Assembly (NCBI GenBank): GCA_965248805.1
Contig: CBDFKJ010000007.1
Coordinates: 372,001 to 436,000 of the forward strand
DNA length: 64,000 nucleotides
Direction of reading: 5' to 3'
Origin: CBDFKJ01 sp965248805
GTDB taxonomy: Bacteria; Pseudomonadota; Alphaproteobacteria; UBA6615
Position numbers and translations under genes: made by a program. This document shows positions 26,308 to 35,475 of the stretch, piece after piece; the first letter of the stretch is position 1, and each line of letters begins with the position of its first letter. Below the pieces are notes generated by a model. It was not told where the DNA came from. It was given only the letters and a program-made list of their open reading frames with translations, and searched no databases.

Positions 26308-27789
26308 TTAGTCTGCGGCCGCTGGATCCAGGCCGCGCAGCACCGCCGGCATCATTTCCGGAAGGTCCTCGGCGATCAGGCCCGGGCCAAATCGGGTCGC
26401 CGCGTCGCCGTGCAGCCACACCGCCGCACAGGCCGCTTCGAACGCCGGCATGCCCTGGGCCAGCAAGGCGGCGACCAGGCCCACCAATACGTCGCCGGCG
26501 CCGGCGGTCGCTAGCGTCGGCGGCGCGTTCTCACTGATCACGGCCCGCCCGACCGGATCAGCAATGACCGTATCGGGACCCTTCAGAACCACGACGGCTC
26601 CTGTCCGCGCGGCGGCGGCGCGGGCGCGCGCCGGCTTGTCGCCCGATTCGGTGAACAGCCGCGCGTATTCGCCCTCGTGGGGGGTCAGGACACAGGGTCC
26701 GGCGATGGCATGGCACAGTGCATCACTATCGCCGGCGAACACCGTCAGCGCGTCGGCATCGAGGACGCAGGGTTTGCCGGTCGCCAGCGCGGCCTGCGCG
26801 CGACTGCGCGTCGCCGCGTCGACGCCGTGCCCCGGCCCGATCACCATGGAAGTGACGCGGGGATCTGTAATCAGTTCGCCGAACGCCGAGAGATCCGACG
26901 TTGGCCTGATGATGATGCCGGGCCGGTCGTGCGCGTAGATCGGCGCCAGTTCCGGCGTGCAGGCGATCGACACCAGCCCGGCGCCGCACCGGAGTGCGCC
27001 ACGGGCGACCAGCCGCGCCGCCCCGGTCATGGCGCCGCCGGCAATGACCGCATGACCGCGCGTGTATTTGTGCCCATCGATCCGGGGCCACGGGAACGCG
27101 TCCCGCCAAAGGGACGGTGCGTTGGCGTACGTCAGCGGTGCGATGGCCGGCAGCACATCCTCGGGGATGCCGATATCGGCGACGACGACGTCCCCGCACA
27201 CCCAGCGTCCAGGCAGAAGCACGTGCCCGGGCTTGCGGCGGAAGAACGTGACGGTGACGTCGGCGTGGAGAGCCGTGCCCATCACTTGGCCGCTGTCGCC
27301 GTGCACGCCCGACGGCACGTCGACCGCGACACAATGGATCCGCCGCGCCGCTATATCCTCGACGATCGTCCGCGCATCGCCTTCGAGTGGACGGGTGAGG
27401 CCAGCCCCGAACATGGCATCGATCACCAGCCCGGCCTCCGCGATATCGGCGGTGGCGAGTGGCACCATCGGTCCCTCCCACCGTCCGGCATTCACAACCG
27501 CATCACCGCGCAACGCCTCCCGCGGTCCCAGGAGCGCCACCGTCACGGGCCAGCCGGCTTCCTCCAGCAAGCGCGCGGCGACGAAGCCGTCGCCACCGTT
27601 ATTGCCCGGCCCGCACAGGACCAGAAGCGCCCGTGCCGACCAGCGCTCGGCCACGGCATCCGCAACCGCCCGGCCAGCGGCCTCCATCAGGCGCTCGCCG
27701 CTGATCCCGGCGGCCGCGGCGGCTGCATCGGCGACGTACATCTCCGCAACGCTCAGCAGCGCCAACGCGTCGTCCGAATGACCCGTCAC
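26308..27789 (-). CDS. nnr: Bifunctional NAD(P)HX epimerase/dehydratase
   Basis: This is a 493-residue fusion that repairs hydrated NADH and NADPH. The N-terminal YjeF_N epimerase domain (residues about 1-210) has LCGPGNNGGDGFVAARLLEE and the VDVPSGVHGDSG motif. The C-terminal dehydratase domain has AVIAGGAMTGAARLVARGAL, CVLDADALTVF, LTPHEGEYARLF and AGAGDVLVGLVAALLAQG. Both catalytic halves look complete. It is a single gene between tRNA-Leu and the stress-protein fragment. Confidence 0.95.
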   Translation of the reverse strand: MTGHSDDALALLSVAEMYVADAAAAAAGISGERLMEAAGRAVADAVAERWSARALLVLCGPGNNGGDGFVAARLLEEAGWPVTVALLGPREALRGDAVVNAGRWEGPMVPLATADIAEAGLVIDAMFGAGLTRPLEGDARTIVEDIAARRIHCVAVDVPSGVHGDSGQVMGTALHADVTVTFFRRKPGHVLLPGRWVCGDVVVADIGIPEDVLPAIAPLTYANAPSLWRDAFPWPRIDGHKYTRGHAVIAGGAMTGAARLVARGALRCGAGLVSIACTPELAPIYAHDRPGIIIRPTSDLSAFGELITDPRVTSMVIGPGHGVDAATRSRAQAALATGKPCVLDADALTVFAGDSDALCHAIAGPCVLTPHEGEYARLFTESGDKPARARAAAARTGAVVVLKGPDTVIADPVGRAVISENAPPTLATAGAGDVLVGLVAALLAQGMPAFEAACAAVWLHGDAATRFGPGLIAEDLPEMMPAVLRGLDPAAAD

Positions 27790-27897
27790 GACTTACCTCT
27801 GGACAGCACTACGACGCCTTTGATCCGCGTCAAAGCGGCGCGCGCCCACTATCATAGTCTTACAGATCGGGCATGTCTCAATGACGATGGATTGCCA

Positions 27898-28155
27898 ATG
27901 ATCCAGCACATTTTGGCCCCAATCGATGGCTCCGCCTTTGCCAACTACGCGGTGGAGTTGGCGAGTGACTTGGCCAACCGGTACAGCGCCAAACTGACAT
28001 TGCTGAACGTGACACCGGACTTTCGCTGGTCGACGGTGCCGCGCGATCTGCAGGACTACGCCGAGGCCGAACACATTCGTCCTGGCGAGGTGATGCAGGG
28101 GTTGTCTGAGAAGTTGGACGCCTCTATTTACCTCGCCAATTTTGCCTTGTTGTGA
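27898..28155 (+). pseudogene. Universal stress protein (UspA family), cut by an IS5 element
   Basis: The gene starts at ATG 27898 (MIQHILAPIDGSAFANYAVE), the normal beginning of a UspA domain. It continues through SAKLTLLNVTPDFRW and GEVMQGLSEKL to about residue 73. After that the sequence (DASIYLANFALL, stop at 28155) is no longer stress-protein-like. The C-terminal half with the ATP-binding glycine motif is absent and was not found on the far side of the IS5 element, so DNA was lost as well as interrupted. Confidence 0.78.
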
Positions 28156-28187
28156 TTCTCTGCGGCGGTTCGATTCGAGGGGGGTAT

Positions 28188-29269
28188 TGATGAGGCAGGC
28201 TGGTCTGTTCGGCTTACCGGATCATCTTCGAAAGCTTTCGGCGACGGGTGATCCGTTGGAGGTGCTGGCAAAGGTCGTCGACTTCAAGATTTTCCGCGCG
28301 CCGCTTGAGGCGGCGCTGGGCTATTCGGACGGATCGAAAGGTGGCCGCCCGGCCTACGATGCGGTGGCGATGCTCAAGGTTCTGATCCTGGCCGCGCGGC
28401 ACACGGTGAGTGACGAGCGGATGGAGTTTCTGATCCGCGATCGCTTGAGCTGGCTTCGCTTCCTAGGCTTCGATCTCGGAGCGCCGACGCCGGACCGCAA
28501 CACCATATGGACCTTTCGCGAGCGTCTGGTCCGGGCCGGGGCGATGGATAAGCTGTTTGCCGCCTTCGATGGCGAATTGCGCCGGTGCGGCTATCTGGCG
28601 ATGGGCGGGCAGATCGTCGATGCGACGTTGGTATCGGCGCCCAAGCAGCGCCACAGCGATGACGAGAAGCGGGCGATCAAGGCGGGCAAGAGCGCGTCCG
28701 AGGTCTGGCCCGATCAGCCAGCCAAGGCGGCGCAGAAGGACACGGATGCGCGGTGGACGGTGAAGACCGGGCGGCGCAAGAACCCCGCCGGGTCGCAACG
28801 GCGCATGCCCGACATCGCGATCCCGGTGTTCGGCTACAAGAATCATGTCGTCATCGATCGGGCCTACGGCTTCATCCGCAGCTCGGCTGTGACCGATGCC
28901 GCCCGCCATGACGGCAAGATGTTGCGTCAGCTCGTCACCGGCGACAATCTGGCCGCCGGCGTGTGGGCTGACAGCGCCTATCGCTCGAAGGCCAACGAGG
29001 CGTGGCTGGCCGGCAAGGGTCGGGTCTCCCACATCCACCGCAAGAAGCCGCCGGGCCGGGCCATGCCCAAGGCGACCGCCCAGGCCAATGCCCGCAAGTC
29101 AGCGGTCCGTGCGCATGTGGAGCACGTCTTCGCCCAGCAGAAGGATCGCATGGGCCTTTTCATCCGTACCATCGGGCTCAAGCGGGCGGAGGCCAAGATC
29201 GGCCTCGCCAACCTGGCTTACAATTTCCAGCGTCTGATCTTCCATGAGCGCAGGGCCGCCATGGTATGA
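28188..29269 (+). CDS. IS5-family transposase
   Basis: This encodes a 360-residue IS5-group DDE transposase if read from 28190 onward (MRQAGLFGLPDHLRKLSATG). The N-terminal DUF772-type region is KGGRPAYDAVAMLKVLILAA. Catalytic residues lie in GGQIVDATLVSAPKQ, VWADSAYRSKANEAWL and RAHVEHVFAQQK, the last being the typical IS5 helix (RXXXE-type). It appears full length. Element ends are not clear: TTCTC(T)GCGG near 28150 on the left and its imperfect inverse near 29310 on the right may be the repeats. Confidence 0.92.
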
Positions 29270-29569
29270 GTCCGCCTGAATAGCGCCAAAACCCTCCGCC
29301 GAGAACGAAACGGCGGATGGTTGCGGACGTCAACACCGCCGATCTCAGCGAAAGTCGGACAGCACACCAAAATCTTCGTCAAATCCCCCGGTTGTTGGAG
29401 GTCTCCAGCTGCTGCACCATTTTCCATCGCAATAGGTCTCGAGCGAACGATGTCTGTAGCGCAATAAATAAATTGTGATCGTGACGGGGGTCACAGCGTT
29501 AATGGCTGCTTAGGGTTACCTTTGCAAGATCAAACTCACTAAAAGCGCATCGAATTGGAGCTATTTACC
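29270..29569. other. Intergenic stretch: IS5 right end and upstream region of a small gene
   Basis: This holds the 3' end of the IS5 element and about 250 bp without a supported gene. A GTGATCGTGACGGGGGTCAC palindrome-like sequence near 29476-29495 lies 75 bp before the next gene and could be an operator. No trace of the missing stress-protein C-terminus was seen. Confidence 0.4.
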
Positions 29570-29785
29570 ATGGGCGCGACATTGAAAATCATCGTCAGCG
29601 GCCTGATCGTCTGGGTCCTGATGGTTGGCGCGCTGTCATTGCTGACCGGCGAGGCCGACGCGAAGTGCACCGGCGCCGGATGCCAGCTCACGCCTCCGGT
29701 CTATAGCCATACCGGAAACTGGACGCTCGTACGGGACGAAAATGGCCGCACGGTTGCGTTCGTGCGCGAGCTGCACCGGATCTAG
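29570..29785 (+). CDS. Small secreted or membrane-anchored unknown protein
   Basis: This encodes 71 residues from ATG 29570, nine bases after GGAG. The first 30 residues (MGATLKIIVSGLIVWVLMVG, then ALSLLTGEADA) look like a signal peptide or signal anchor with possible cleavage after EADA. The mature part begins KCTGAGC and ends VRDENGRTVAFVRELHRI, with two cysteines close together. No family was recognised. It is possibly periplasmic. It stands alone between the IS5 element and the DedA-like gene. Confidence 0.55.
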   Translation: MGATLKIIVSGLIVWVLMVGALSLLTGEADAKCTGAGCQLTPPVYSHTGNWTLVRDENGRTVAFVRELHRI

Positions 29786-29913
29786 CTTTCCCCGCAAGTA
29801 ACTCCCCCATTATTGCCCGCCGAACGCAGGGCTGCTACAGCGTCGCGTAGTTACGCGGCGTACCACACTGTCCGCCGTTTGCCGAGGGCGTAGACCGCAA
29901 TCGTTGAACCGGC

Positions 29914-30495
29914 ATGCTGCAAGCGACCTATGACTGGACGATGCGGCTGGGCGCCAACCGCCACGCCGTTTGGGCACTGGTGTTCGTGTCCTTCGTCGAG
30001 AGCTCGGTGTTTCCGATCCCGCCGGATGTGCTGTTGATCCCGGCCGTGCTGGCGGCGCGCCAGCGTGCGTGGGCGCTGGCGTTGGCGTGCACGATCGCGT
30101 CGGTCGCCGGCGGTTTCGCCGGTTACGGCATCGGCCGGTTCCTGTTCGATCAGATCGGTCTGCCCGTGCTGTCGGCGTACGGCTACTCCGAGCGTTTCGA
30201 GGAATTCCGCGCCGCCTACAACGAATGGGGCGCCTGGATCGTAGCCGGCGCCGGGGTAACGCCTTTTCCCTATAAGGTGATAACCATTGCCAGCGGGGCC
30301 ACACACCTAAATCCGATCGTATTCGGTGTGGCCTCGGTGGCGGCGCGCGGCGTGCGTTTCTTCCTGGTGGCCGGTTTGCTCTGGTATTTCGGTCCGCCAA
30401 TTCGCAAATTTGTCGAAGGCAATCTGAAGCTGCTGGCAACGGCGTTCTTCGTGCTCTTGCTGGGCGGTTTCGTGCTCGTCCGATACGTCCTGTAA
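29914..30495 (+). CDS. YqaA/DedA-family membrane protein
   Basis: This 193-residue integral membrane protein has four to five hydrophobic segments. The SNARE-associated/DedA pattern is seen in FVSFVESSVFPIPPDVLLIP (the E..F.P.P motif), AGYGIGRFLFDQIG and GAGVTPFPYKVITIASG (the G.t..PyK motif). DedA proteins are linked to phospholipid flipping and membrane homeostasis; the substrate of this one is unknown. dsbB starts six bases downstream and coq7 follows, so the three are likely co-transcribed. Confidence 0.85.
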   Translation: MLQATYDWTMRLGANRHAVWALVFVSFVESSVFPIPPDVLLIPAVLAARQRAWALALACTIASVAGGFAGYGIGRFLFDQIGLPVLSAYGYSERFEEFRAAYNEWGAWIVAGAGVTPFPYKVITIASGATHLNPIVFGVASVAARGVRFFLVAGLLWYFGPPIRKFVEGNLKLLATAFFVLLLGGFVLVRYVL

Positions 30496-30501
30496 CAGGC
30501 C

Positions 30502-31041
30502 ATGACGTCATTCGAATTCGCTCCCCTTGCCGCCCGCGCACGCGCCGCCCCCAGGCTGGTGCCGTTGCTGATCCTGGCGACGAGCGTCGTTGTTCTTGGG
30601 TCGGCTCTGCTATCGCAGTATGTTGGCGGATTGCAGCCCTGCATTCTGTGCTGGTATCAGCGCGCGCCCTACGCATTGACGATCGTGGTATCGGCGCTGG
30701 CGCTACTCCTCGCCCGGCCGATGGGCGCGCGCGGCCTGGCGGGGGCGGCCGGCGTCTGCGCGCTGGCCTTCCTCGTCGGCGCCGGCATTGCCGCCTTCCA
30801 TGTCGGCGTCGAGCAGCACTGGTGGGAAGGCACCAGCTCTTGCGGCACGATCGGTGGCGGCGGCGCAATGACCATCGAGGAGTTGCGCGCACAGCTGCTC
30901 AACCAACCGGTAGTGCGCTGCGACGAAATCGCCTGGTCGATGTTCGGCATCTCGATGGCCGGCTACAACGTGCTGGTGTCGCTTGGCCTGGCCGCCGGCT
31001 CCCTCTGGGCCGCACGCGCGCTGCTACGGGCGCCGGCGTGA
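30502..31041 (+). CDS. dsbB: Disulfide bond formation protein DsbB
   Basis: This 179-residue inner-membrane quinone-linked oxidase re-oxidises DsbA. The first Cys pair is C47-C50 (PCILC) after the first membrane helix. The second pair is in SSCGTI and VRCDEI in the periplasmic loop, preceded by VGVEQHWW. Four hydrophobic segments are visible. The stop overlaps the coq7 GTG start (GTGA). Confidence 0.93.
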   Translation: MTSFEFAPLAARARAAPRLVPLLILATSVVVLGSALLSQYVGGLQPCILCWYQRAPYALTIVVSALALLLARPMGARGLAGAAGVCALAFLVGAGIAAFHVGVEQHWWEGTSSCGTIGGGGAMTIEELRAQLLNQPVVRCDEIAWSMFGISMAGYNVLVSLGLAAGSLWAARALLRAPA

Positions 31042-31592
31042 GCAAGCCGCGCACGCCGCGACGGCTACCCGGCGACCCCGATCCGGCGACAGAGGTCGCG
31101 CGCATGATCCGCGTCGATCAGGCCGGCGAACGGGGCGCCGCTCGCATCTATGACGGACAGCTGGCCGTGTTGGGCCGTCGCCGCGCCGGTCGGCCGATCC
31201 GTGAAATGCGTGCGCAGGAGCAGCGACATCTGGATGCGTTCGACCGGCTGATCGCCGCGCGCCGGGTGCGCCCCACCGTCCTGTCGCCGGTGTGGGATGT
31301 CGCCGGCTTCGCGCTTGGCGCGGCAACGGCACTCCTGGGCGCGCGCGCGGCCATGGCCTGCACCGTGGCGGTGGAGGAAGTCATCGACGAGCACTATGCC
31401 GGCCAATTGGAACGGTTGGATGACTCGGAAACGCCGCTGCGCGATATGATTGCCGCGTTCCGCGACGACGAGATCGCCCACCGCGACACGGCTCTGCAAC
31501 ACGGCGCGCGGCGTGCCCCCGGCTATCGCGCGCTCAGCACCGCGATCCGCGCCGGCACGCGTACGGCGATCTGGCTGTCGACCCGACTCTAG
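31038..31592 (+). CDS. coq7: COQ7-type demethoxyubiquinone hydroxylase
   Basis: This 184-residue diiron hydroxylase acts late in ubiquinone synthesis. The start GTG 31038 overlaps the dsbB stop. Iron ligands are visible in DQAGERGAARIY, AQEQRHLDAFD, VAVEEVIDEHYAGQL and RDDEIAHRDTAL, the four-helix EExxH/ExxH pattern of the family. Its coupling to DsbB, a quinone user, is suggestive but may be chance. Confidence 0.93.
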   Translation: MSKPRTPRRLPGDPDPATEVARMIRVDQAGERGAARIYDGQLAVLGRRRAGRPIREMRAQEQRHLDAFDRLIAARRVRPTVLSPVWDVAGFALGAATALLGARAAMACTVAVEEVIDEHYAGQLERLDDSETPLRDMIAAFRDDEIAHRDTALQHGARRAPGYRALSTAIRAGTRTAIWLSTRL

Positions 31593-31601
31593 GGGATCGG
31601 A

Positions 31602-32165
31602 TCAGGGCGAATCCAGCTCGGCGTCCCAATACAAATAGTCGTTCCAGCTATCATGCAGGTAGTTGGGCGGGAAAGCCCGGCCATTGTCCTGCAGTGCCCA
31701 GGTGGTGGGCTGGTGCGCTTCGCGCATCGGCACCATGCCGCATTCCTTCGGCGACCGATTGCCCTTGCGCATGTTGCACGCGGTGCAGGCGGTGACGATG
31801 TTCTCCCAGATTGTGCGACCGCCGCGAAAGCGCGGGACGATGTGGTCGAACGTCAACTCCTCCGTCGGGAAGGGTTCGTCGCAATACTGGCAGGTGAAAC
31901 GGTCGCGCAGGAAGACGTTGAACCGTGTGAATGCCGGACGCCGCGCCGGCGGGACGTACTCTTTCAATGAGATGACGCTCGGCACGCGCAATGCGACGCT
32001 GGGCGAGCGTACGACGCGGTCGTATTCGGCCACGACGTTTACGCGCCCAAGAAACGAGGCCTTAATCGCCTCCTGCCACGTCCACAACGACAGCGGGTAG
32101 TAGCTCAGCGGTCGAAAATCGGCGTTCAGAACTAGTGCCGGGCAATTGTTCAAGGCAGCACGCAC
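31602..32165 (-). CDS. HNH endonuclease domain protein
   Basis: This 187-residue protein is common in alphaproteobacterial chromosomes. The N-terminal part is ALVLNADFRPLSYYPLSLWT. The HNH domain has RFTCQYCDEPFPTEELTFDH, then VPRFRGGRTIWENIVTACTA and CNMRKGN, giving two CxxC pairs and the DHIVPR metal site. It is often assumed to be a nuclease; its cell role is not known. It is convergent with coq7 (ten bases between the ends). Confidence 0.9.
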   Translation of the reverse strand: MRAALNNCPALVLNADFRPLSYYPLSLWTWQEAIKASFLGRVNVVAEYDRVVRSPSVALRVPSVISLKEYVPPARRPAFTRFNVFLRDRFTCQYCDEPFPTEELTFDHIVPRFRGGRTIWENIVTACTACNMRKGNRSPKECGMVPMREAHQPTTWALQDNGRAFPPNYLHDSWNDYLYWDAELDSP

Positions 32166-32324
32166 GTCCGTCCTCGCAGCGTCTGTATACCGAGTCTAGA
32201 TGACAAAGCGGTGGCACACAAACACAAGGCTAATGTTACCAATAAGTTGCTAAGAATGGGTGATCGGTCGCGATGCGCGGACGGTGCTGCGAGCCGCTCC
32301 CTGAACGGCCTCGCTGCTAGCGGC

Positions 32325-33008
32325 TCAATCGCTCCGCCGGACGGTCGTGCTGCCAAATGCCCGGCGCAAATGTGCAGCGCCCGTGCCGACACCGGCTGCG
32401 TCGATGCCATGGCCCAATCCGGGACGCGTCACACACTCGACAGGAACATCGACGGCCGCAAGCGCGGAGCGTGCCTCCGCCATCGCACCCACTTGCACGA
32501 CTTCATCGGCATCGCCGTGCACCAGTAATACGGTTGGACGCGCCCGTATGTCATCGGCAAGCAATTCCAGCGCGACGAGAAAGCCTGAGTATGAAATTAC
32601 CGCAGCGCAGGAAGGTTCGCGCCGCAACGCGACATACAGCGCCAACGCCGCGCCTTGCGAGAACCCCACCAACGCCAGGCCGCTTTCGTCCAATCCACGG
32701 CGTGCCAGTTCCGCATAGAGAAAGCCCCCGACGGTGATCGCGGCTGCCCGCACGCCCGCCAGCATGGAGTCGGGATCGAGGGATTGCAGGCTGAACCATT
32801 GGTGGCCGGTCGGCGCCATGTCGAAGGGCTCGGTCCCGTTCGGCGCCACGAAGGCTGCATGTGGCAGCCCGGACGACCATTCGTCGGCGAGTCCGATCAA
32901 GTCGTTCCCGTCGGCGCCGAGGCCGTGAAGCAGCACGACCAATTGCCGGGCCGTGCCGCCAGCGGCCGGTTCGCGTATCGGCCCCGAGAGCGTCGGGAGA
33001 TTGCTCAT
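32325..33008 (-). CDS. Phospholipase/carboxylesterase-type alpha/beta hydrolase
   Basis: This 227-residue esterase belongs to the YpfH/carboxylesterase 2 family. The catalytic Ser is in LVGFSQGAALAL, Asp in LVHGDADEVV and His in RPGLGHGIDAAG. The oxyanion region is VVLLHGLGADGND. The start ATG 33008 (MSNLPTLSG) was chosen because upstream in-frame sequence has no family likeness. The substrate is unknown. alkA lies upstream on the same strand, 31 bp away. Confidence 0.9.
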   Translation of the reverse strand: MSNLPTLSGPIREPAAGGTARQLVVLLHGLGADGNDLIGLADEWSSGLPHAAFVAPNGTEPFDMAPTGHQWFSLQSLDPDSMLAGVRAAAITVGGFLYAELARRGLDESGLALVGFSQGAALALYVALRREPSCAAVISYSGFLVALELLADDIRARPTVLLVHGDADEVVQVGAMAEARSALAAVDVPVECVTRPGLGHGIDAAGVGTGAAHLRRAFGSTTVRRSD

Positions 33009-33039
33009 GCGCCGGTCTCGATCATCGCGCGGGCGCGGG

Positions 33040-33675
33040 TCACAGCACCGCCTTGCCGTAGCCGTGCCACAGCAGCCGTGCGGCGGCGCTGCGCCATGGC
33101 GCCCAGTCGGCGGCGATGTCCCTCGTTTCGGCCGCCCGCGGGCGTTCCTCCAGCCCAAGCAGTCGGTGGCACGACGCCGCAAGCGCCAGATCGTCCGCCG
33201 GCCACACATCCGGACGACCAAGCGCAAACAACAAGTGGCACTCGGCGGTCCAACGGCCAATACCCCTGATCTGTGTCAGCGTCTCGATCGCCGCCGCATC
33301 GTCCAGCCGCGCTAGGGTGCGCGGCCGGAGCCGGCCGGCGCTCATGGCTTCGGCCAACGCATGGGCGAACGCCGCCTTCTGGCGGCTCAACCCCAGCGCC
33401 CGCAATTCGTCGATTTCGAGCGCGCGCACGCTGTCGACCGTAAGGGGCGTGCAGCGGTCCTCCAACCGACGCCAGATCGCCGCCGCCGCGTGAAACGACA
33501 CTTGCTGCGCGATGATGACCCGCAGCAAGCCGGCGAAGCCCGCCGAGCGGCGGCGCAGACCCGGCGTGCCCGCACGCCGCCACAGATCACGCAGTCGTCG
33601 GTCCCGTGCGCCCAGTTCTGCTAGTGCTTGCTCTAGCGCGGCGCGGCTGCGGATCGCTATTATGGTTCGCTCCAT
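33040..33675 (-). CDS. alkA: DNA-3-methyladenine glycosylase (AlkA/HhH-GPD family)
   Basis: This encodes 211 residues from ATG 33675 (MERTIIAIRSRAALEQALAE). It is a base-excision repair glycosylase for alkylated purines. The helix-hairpin-helix is LTQIRGIGRWTAECHLLFAL, followed by the catalytic aspartate in DVWPADDLAL. FAGLLRVIIAQQVSFHAAAA is the usual N-terminal family motif. Its start codon overlaps that of gluQ on the other strand (CATG at 33673-33676). Confidence 0.9.
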   Translation of the reverse strand: MERTIIAIRSRAALEQALAELGARDRRLRDLWRRAGTPGLRRRSAGFAGLLRVIIAQQVSFHAAAAIWRRLEDRCTPLTVDSVRALEIDELRALGLSRQKAAFAHALAEAMSAGRLRPRTLARLDDAAAIETLTQIRGIGRWTAECHLLFALGRPDVWPADDLALAASCHRLLGLEERPRAAETRDIAADWAPWRSAAARLLWHGYGKAVL

Positions 33676-34600
33676 GGCAAGGTTAGAAATCGACTCTTTG
33701 GACAAACGCGCCGCCAGCCAGTCGCCGGTCGTCACGCGGTTCGCACCGAGTCCGACCGGCTATCTGCATCTGGGGCACGCCTACTCCGCGCTGACGGCCT
33801 GGCGATTGGCGGATCAGACCGGCGGTGACTTTATACTACGCATCGAGGACATCGACGAGGGACGCTGCCGCCCCGAGTTCATCGACGCTATCATCGAGGA
33901 TTTGGCGTGGTTGGGCATCCGGTGGGCATCGCCGGTGCGCCGGCAGTCGCAGCATCTGGATCAATACGCGGCCGCCATCGCCTGTCTGGACCACATGGGT
34001 GTGCTGTACCCGTGCTTTTGCACCCGCAAGGACATTCGCGACGAGATCGCCGGCGCCGTGCGCGCACCGCATCCGCGCCGGCATGGTCCCGACGGTCCAA
34101 TCTACCCCGGCCGCTGTCGGCACCTGGACGCACACGAACGAGGCGCGCGGCTGGCGGCCGGTGAGCCGCACGCCCTGCGCTTGGACGTCGCGGCAGCGAT
34201 GGAACAGACGGGGCCTCTGACTTGGCACGACCGCGCGCGCGGCGCGCACGTGGCGAGGGCGGACATCTTCGGTGACGTGGTCCTGGCCAGGAAGGACGTG
34301 GCAACGAGCTATCATCTGGCGGTCACCGTCGACGACGCGCTGCAGGGGATCGGCGTGGTCGTACGCGGTGAGGATCTGCTAACTGCGACGCACATCCATC
34401 GATTGCTGCAGGCGCTGTTGGGACTACCGGTACCGCAGTGGCTGCACCACTCGCTGTTAACCGATACGGCGGGACGGCGACTGTCGAAGCGCGACCAGGG
34501 CCTCACCATTCGCGCCCTGCGCGCCGCCGGCCTGAGCCCGGCCGAAGTCGCCGCCCAGGCGGATGCGTCGAGCAAACAGGCGGCCTGGGGTACCGTCTGA
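33674..34600 (+). CDS. gluQ: Glutamyl-Q tRNA(Asp) synthetase
   Basis: This 308-residue GluRS-like enzyme attaches glutamate to queuosine 34 of tRNA-Asp. The HIGH motif is FAPSPTGYLHLGHAYSA. FILRIEDIDEGRCR and the zinc-binding CFCTRKD are visible; the KMSKS equivalent is RRLSKRDQGL. The anticodon-binding domain of full GluRS is absent, as expected. It works downstream of Tgt (45860-47086) in tRNA modification. The start ATG 33674 overlaps the divergent alkA start. Confidence 0.94.
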   Translation: MARLEIDSLDKRAASQSPVVTRFAPSPTGYLHLGHAYSALTAWRLADQTGGDFILRIEDIDEGRCRPEFIDAIIEDLAWLGIRWASPVRRQSQHLDQYAAAIACLDHMGVLYPCFCTRKDIRDEIAGAVRAPHPRRHGPDGPIYPGRCRHLDAHERGARLAAGEPHALRLDVAAAMEQTGPLTWHDRARGAHVARADIFGDVVLARKDVATSYHLAVTVDDALQGIGVVVRGEDLLTATHIHRLLQALLGLPVPQWLHHSLLTDTAGRRLSKRDQGLTIRALRAAGLSPAEVAAQADASSKQAAWGTV

Positions 34601-34617
34601 CGACTCGCACCGTCGCC

Positions 34618-35475
34618 TTAGGGATAGCTACCGTTATCTGTCAGCAGGACGGCGACGCCGACGGCGGCCAACGCGGGAATGGCGGCGATCGCGCCGACGG
34701 TCAGGGGGCGCAACAGGACGGCCATCACGCCCTGGCCGACAGGTACGCTGTGCGCGATGGGGGCGACGAAGAATACCGGCAGCACCAACGCGACGGCCAA
34801 AGGATGGGCATCGGTGAATAGCACCATCGCACCCGCGATCGCCACCAACGTGCCGCCGCCTCCGAGTGCAGCGGCCGCGCCAAACGGGTAGCGGGATTTC
34901 GGCCAGTTCCAGAGCGCGAAACCGCCCGCGGCCGCCGCCAGCGCCGCCGCCAGCTGTCCAAGAGAGGCCGAGGCGCCGAGGATGGCCACGCCGCTGAGCG
35001 CGGCGGCCGCGACCACCAGCATGGCGGCGCCTTCGGCGGTGCTGACGCCGACTGCGGCCAACCGTGGCAACGATGCAAAGGCCGCCGCGGCAATGACCTC
35101 GACCGCGGCCATAGTTGGCCAGTCGCCGCTGGTCAGTCCACGCTGACCGAGCCAAGCCACGCCAAAGGCGGGCAGGATCGCGGCGGTGGCGCGCACAATG
35201 GCCGGCGGGGCAGCCCAAACATCGAGCAAGAGGCCCGCGCCGGCGCCGACGGCTGCCACATAAAATATCCGATGAGTCGATGTTGCCGGTGGCAGGGGCG
35301 GGATCCCGAGTATGAAGTAGTAGCCGACCAGGAATCCCAGGCCGACCGAAGCCCCGGCGATGCGCGCGCCCAATCCCGCGCCGCCGACGCCGCGAAAAAT
35401 TCCCGTCAGTACGAGCGCCGCCAGCAGGGGCGGCACCGTCGCCTGCAGCGCCGGATCGCGCAAAATAGAGTCCAT
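34618..35475 (-). CDS. Polytopic membrane protein of unknown function
   Basis: This encodes 285 residues from ATG 35475 (MDSILRDPALQATVPPLLAA). About nine to ten hydrophobic segments rich in Ala, Val and Gly fill the protein, with few charged residues. No transporter motif was recognised. It is convergent with gluQ (18 bp between ends). In-frame upstream ATGs at 35532 lack family or ribosome-site support. It could be a small-molecule transporter or a permease-like protein; this is a guess from topology only. Confidence 0.7.
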   Translation of the reverse strand: MDSILRDPALQATVPPLLAALVLTGIFRGVGGAGLGARIAGASVGLGFLVGYYFILGIPPLPPATSTHRIFYVAAVGAGAGLLLDVWAAPPAIVRATAAILPAFGVAWLGQRGLTSGDWPTMAAVEVIAAAAFASLPRLAAVGVSTAEGAAMLVVAAAALSGVAILGASASLGQLAAALAAAAGGFALWNWPKSRYPFGAAAALGGGGTLVAIAGAMVLFTDAHPLAVALVLPVFFVAPIAHSVPVGQGVMAVLLRPLTVGAIAAIPALAAVGVAVLLTDNGSYP

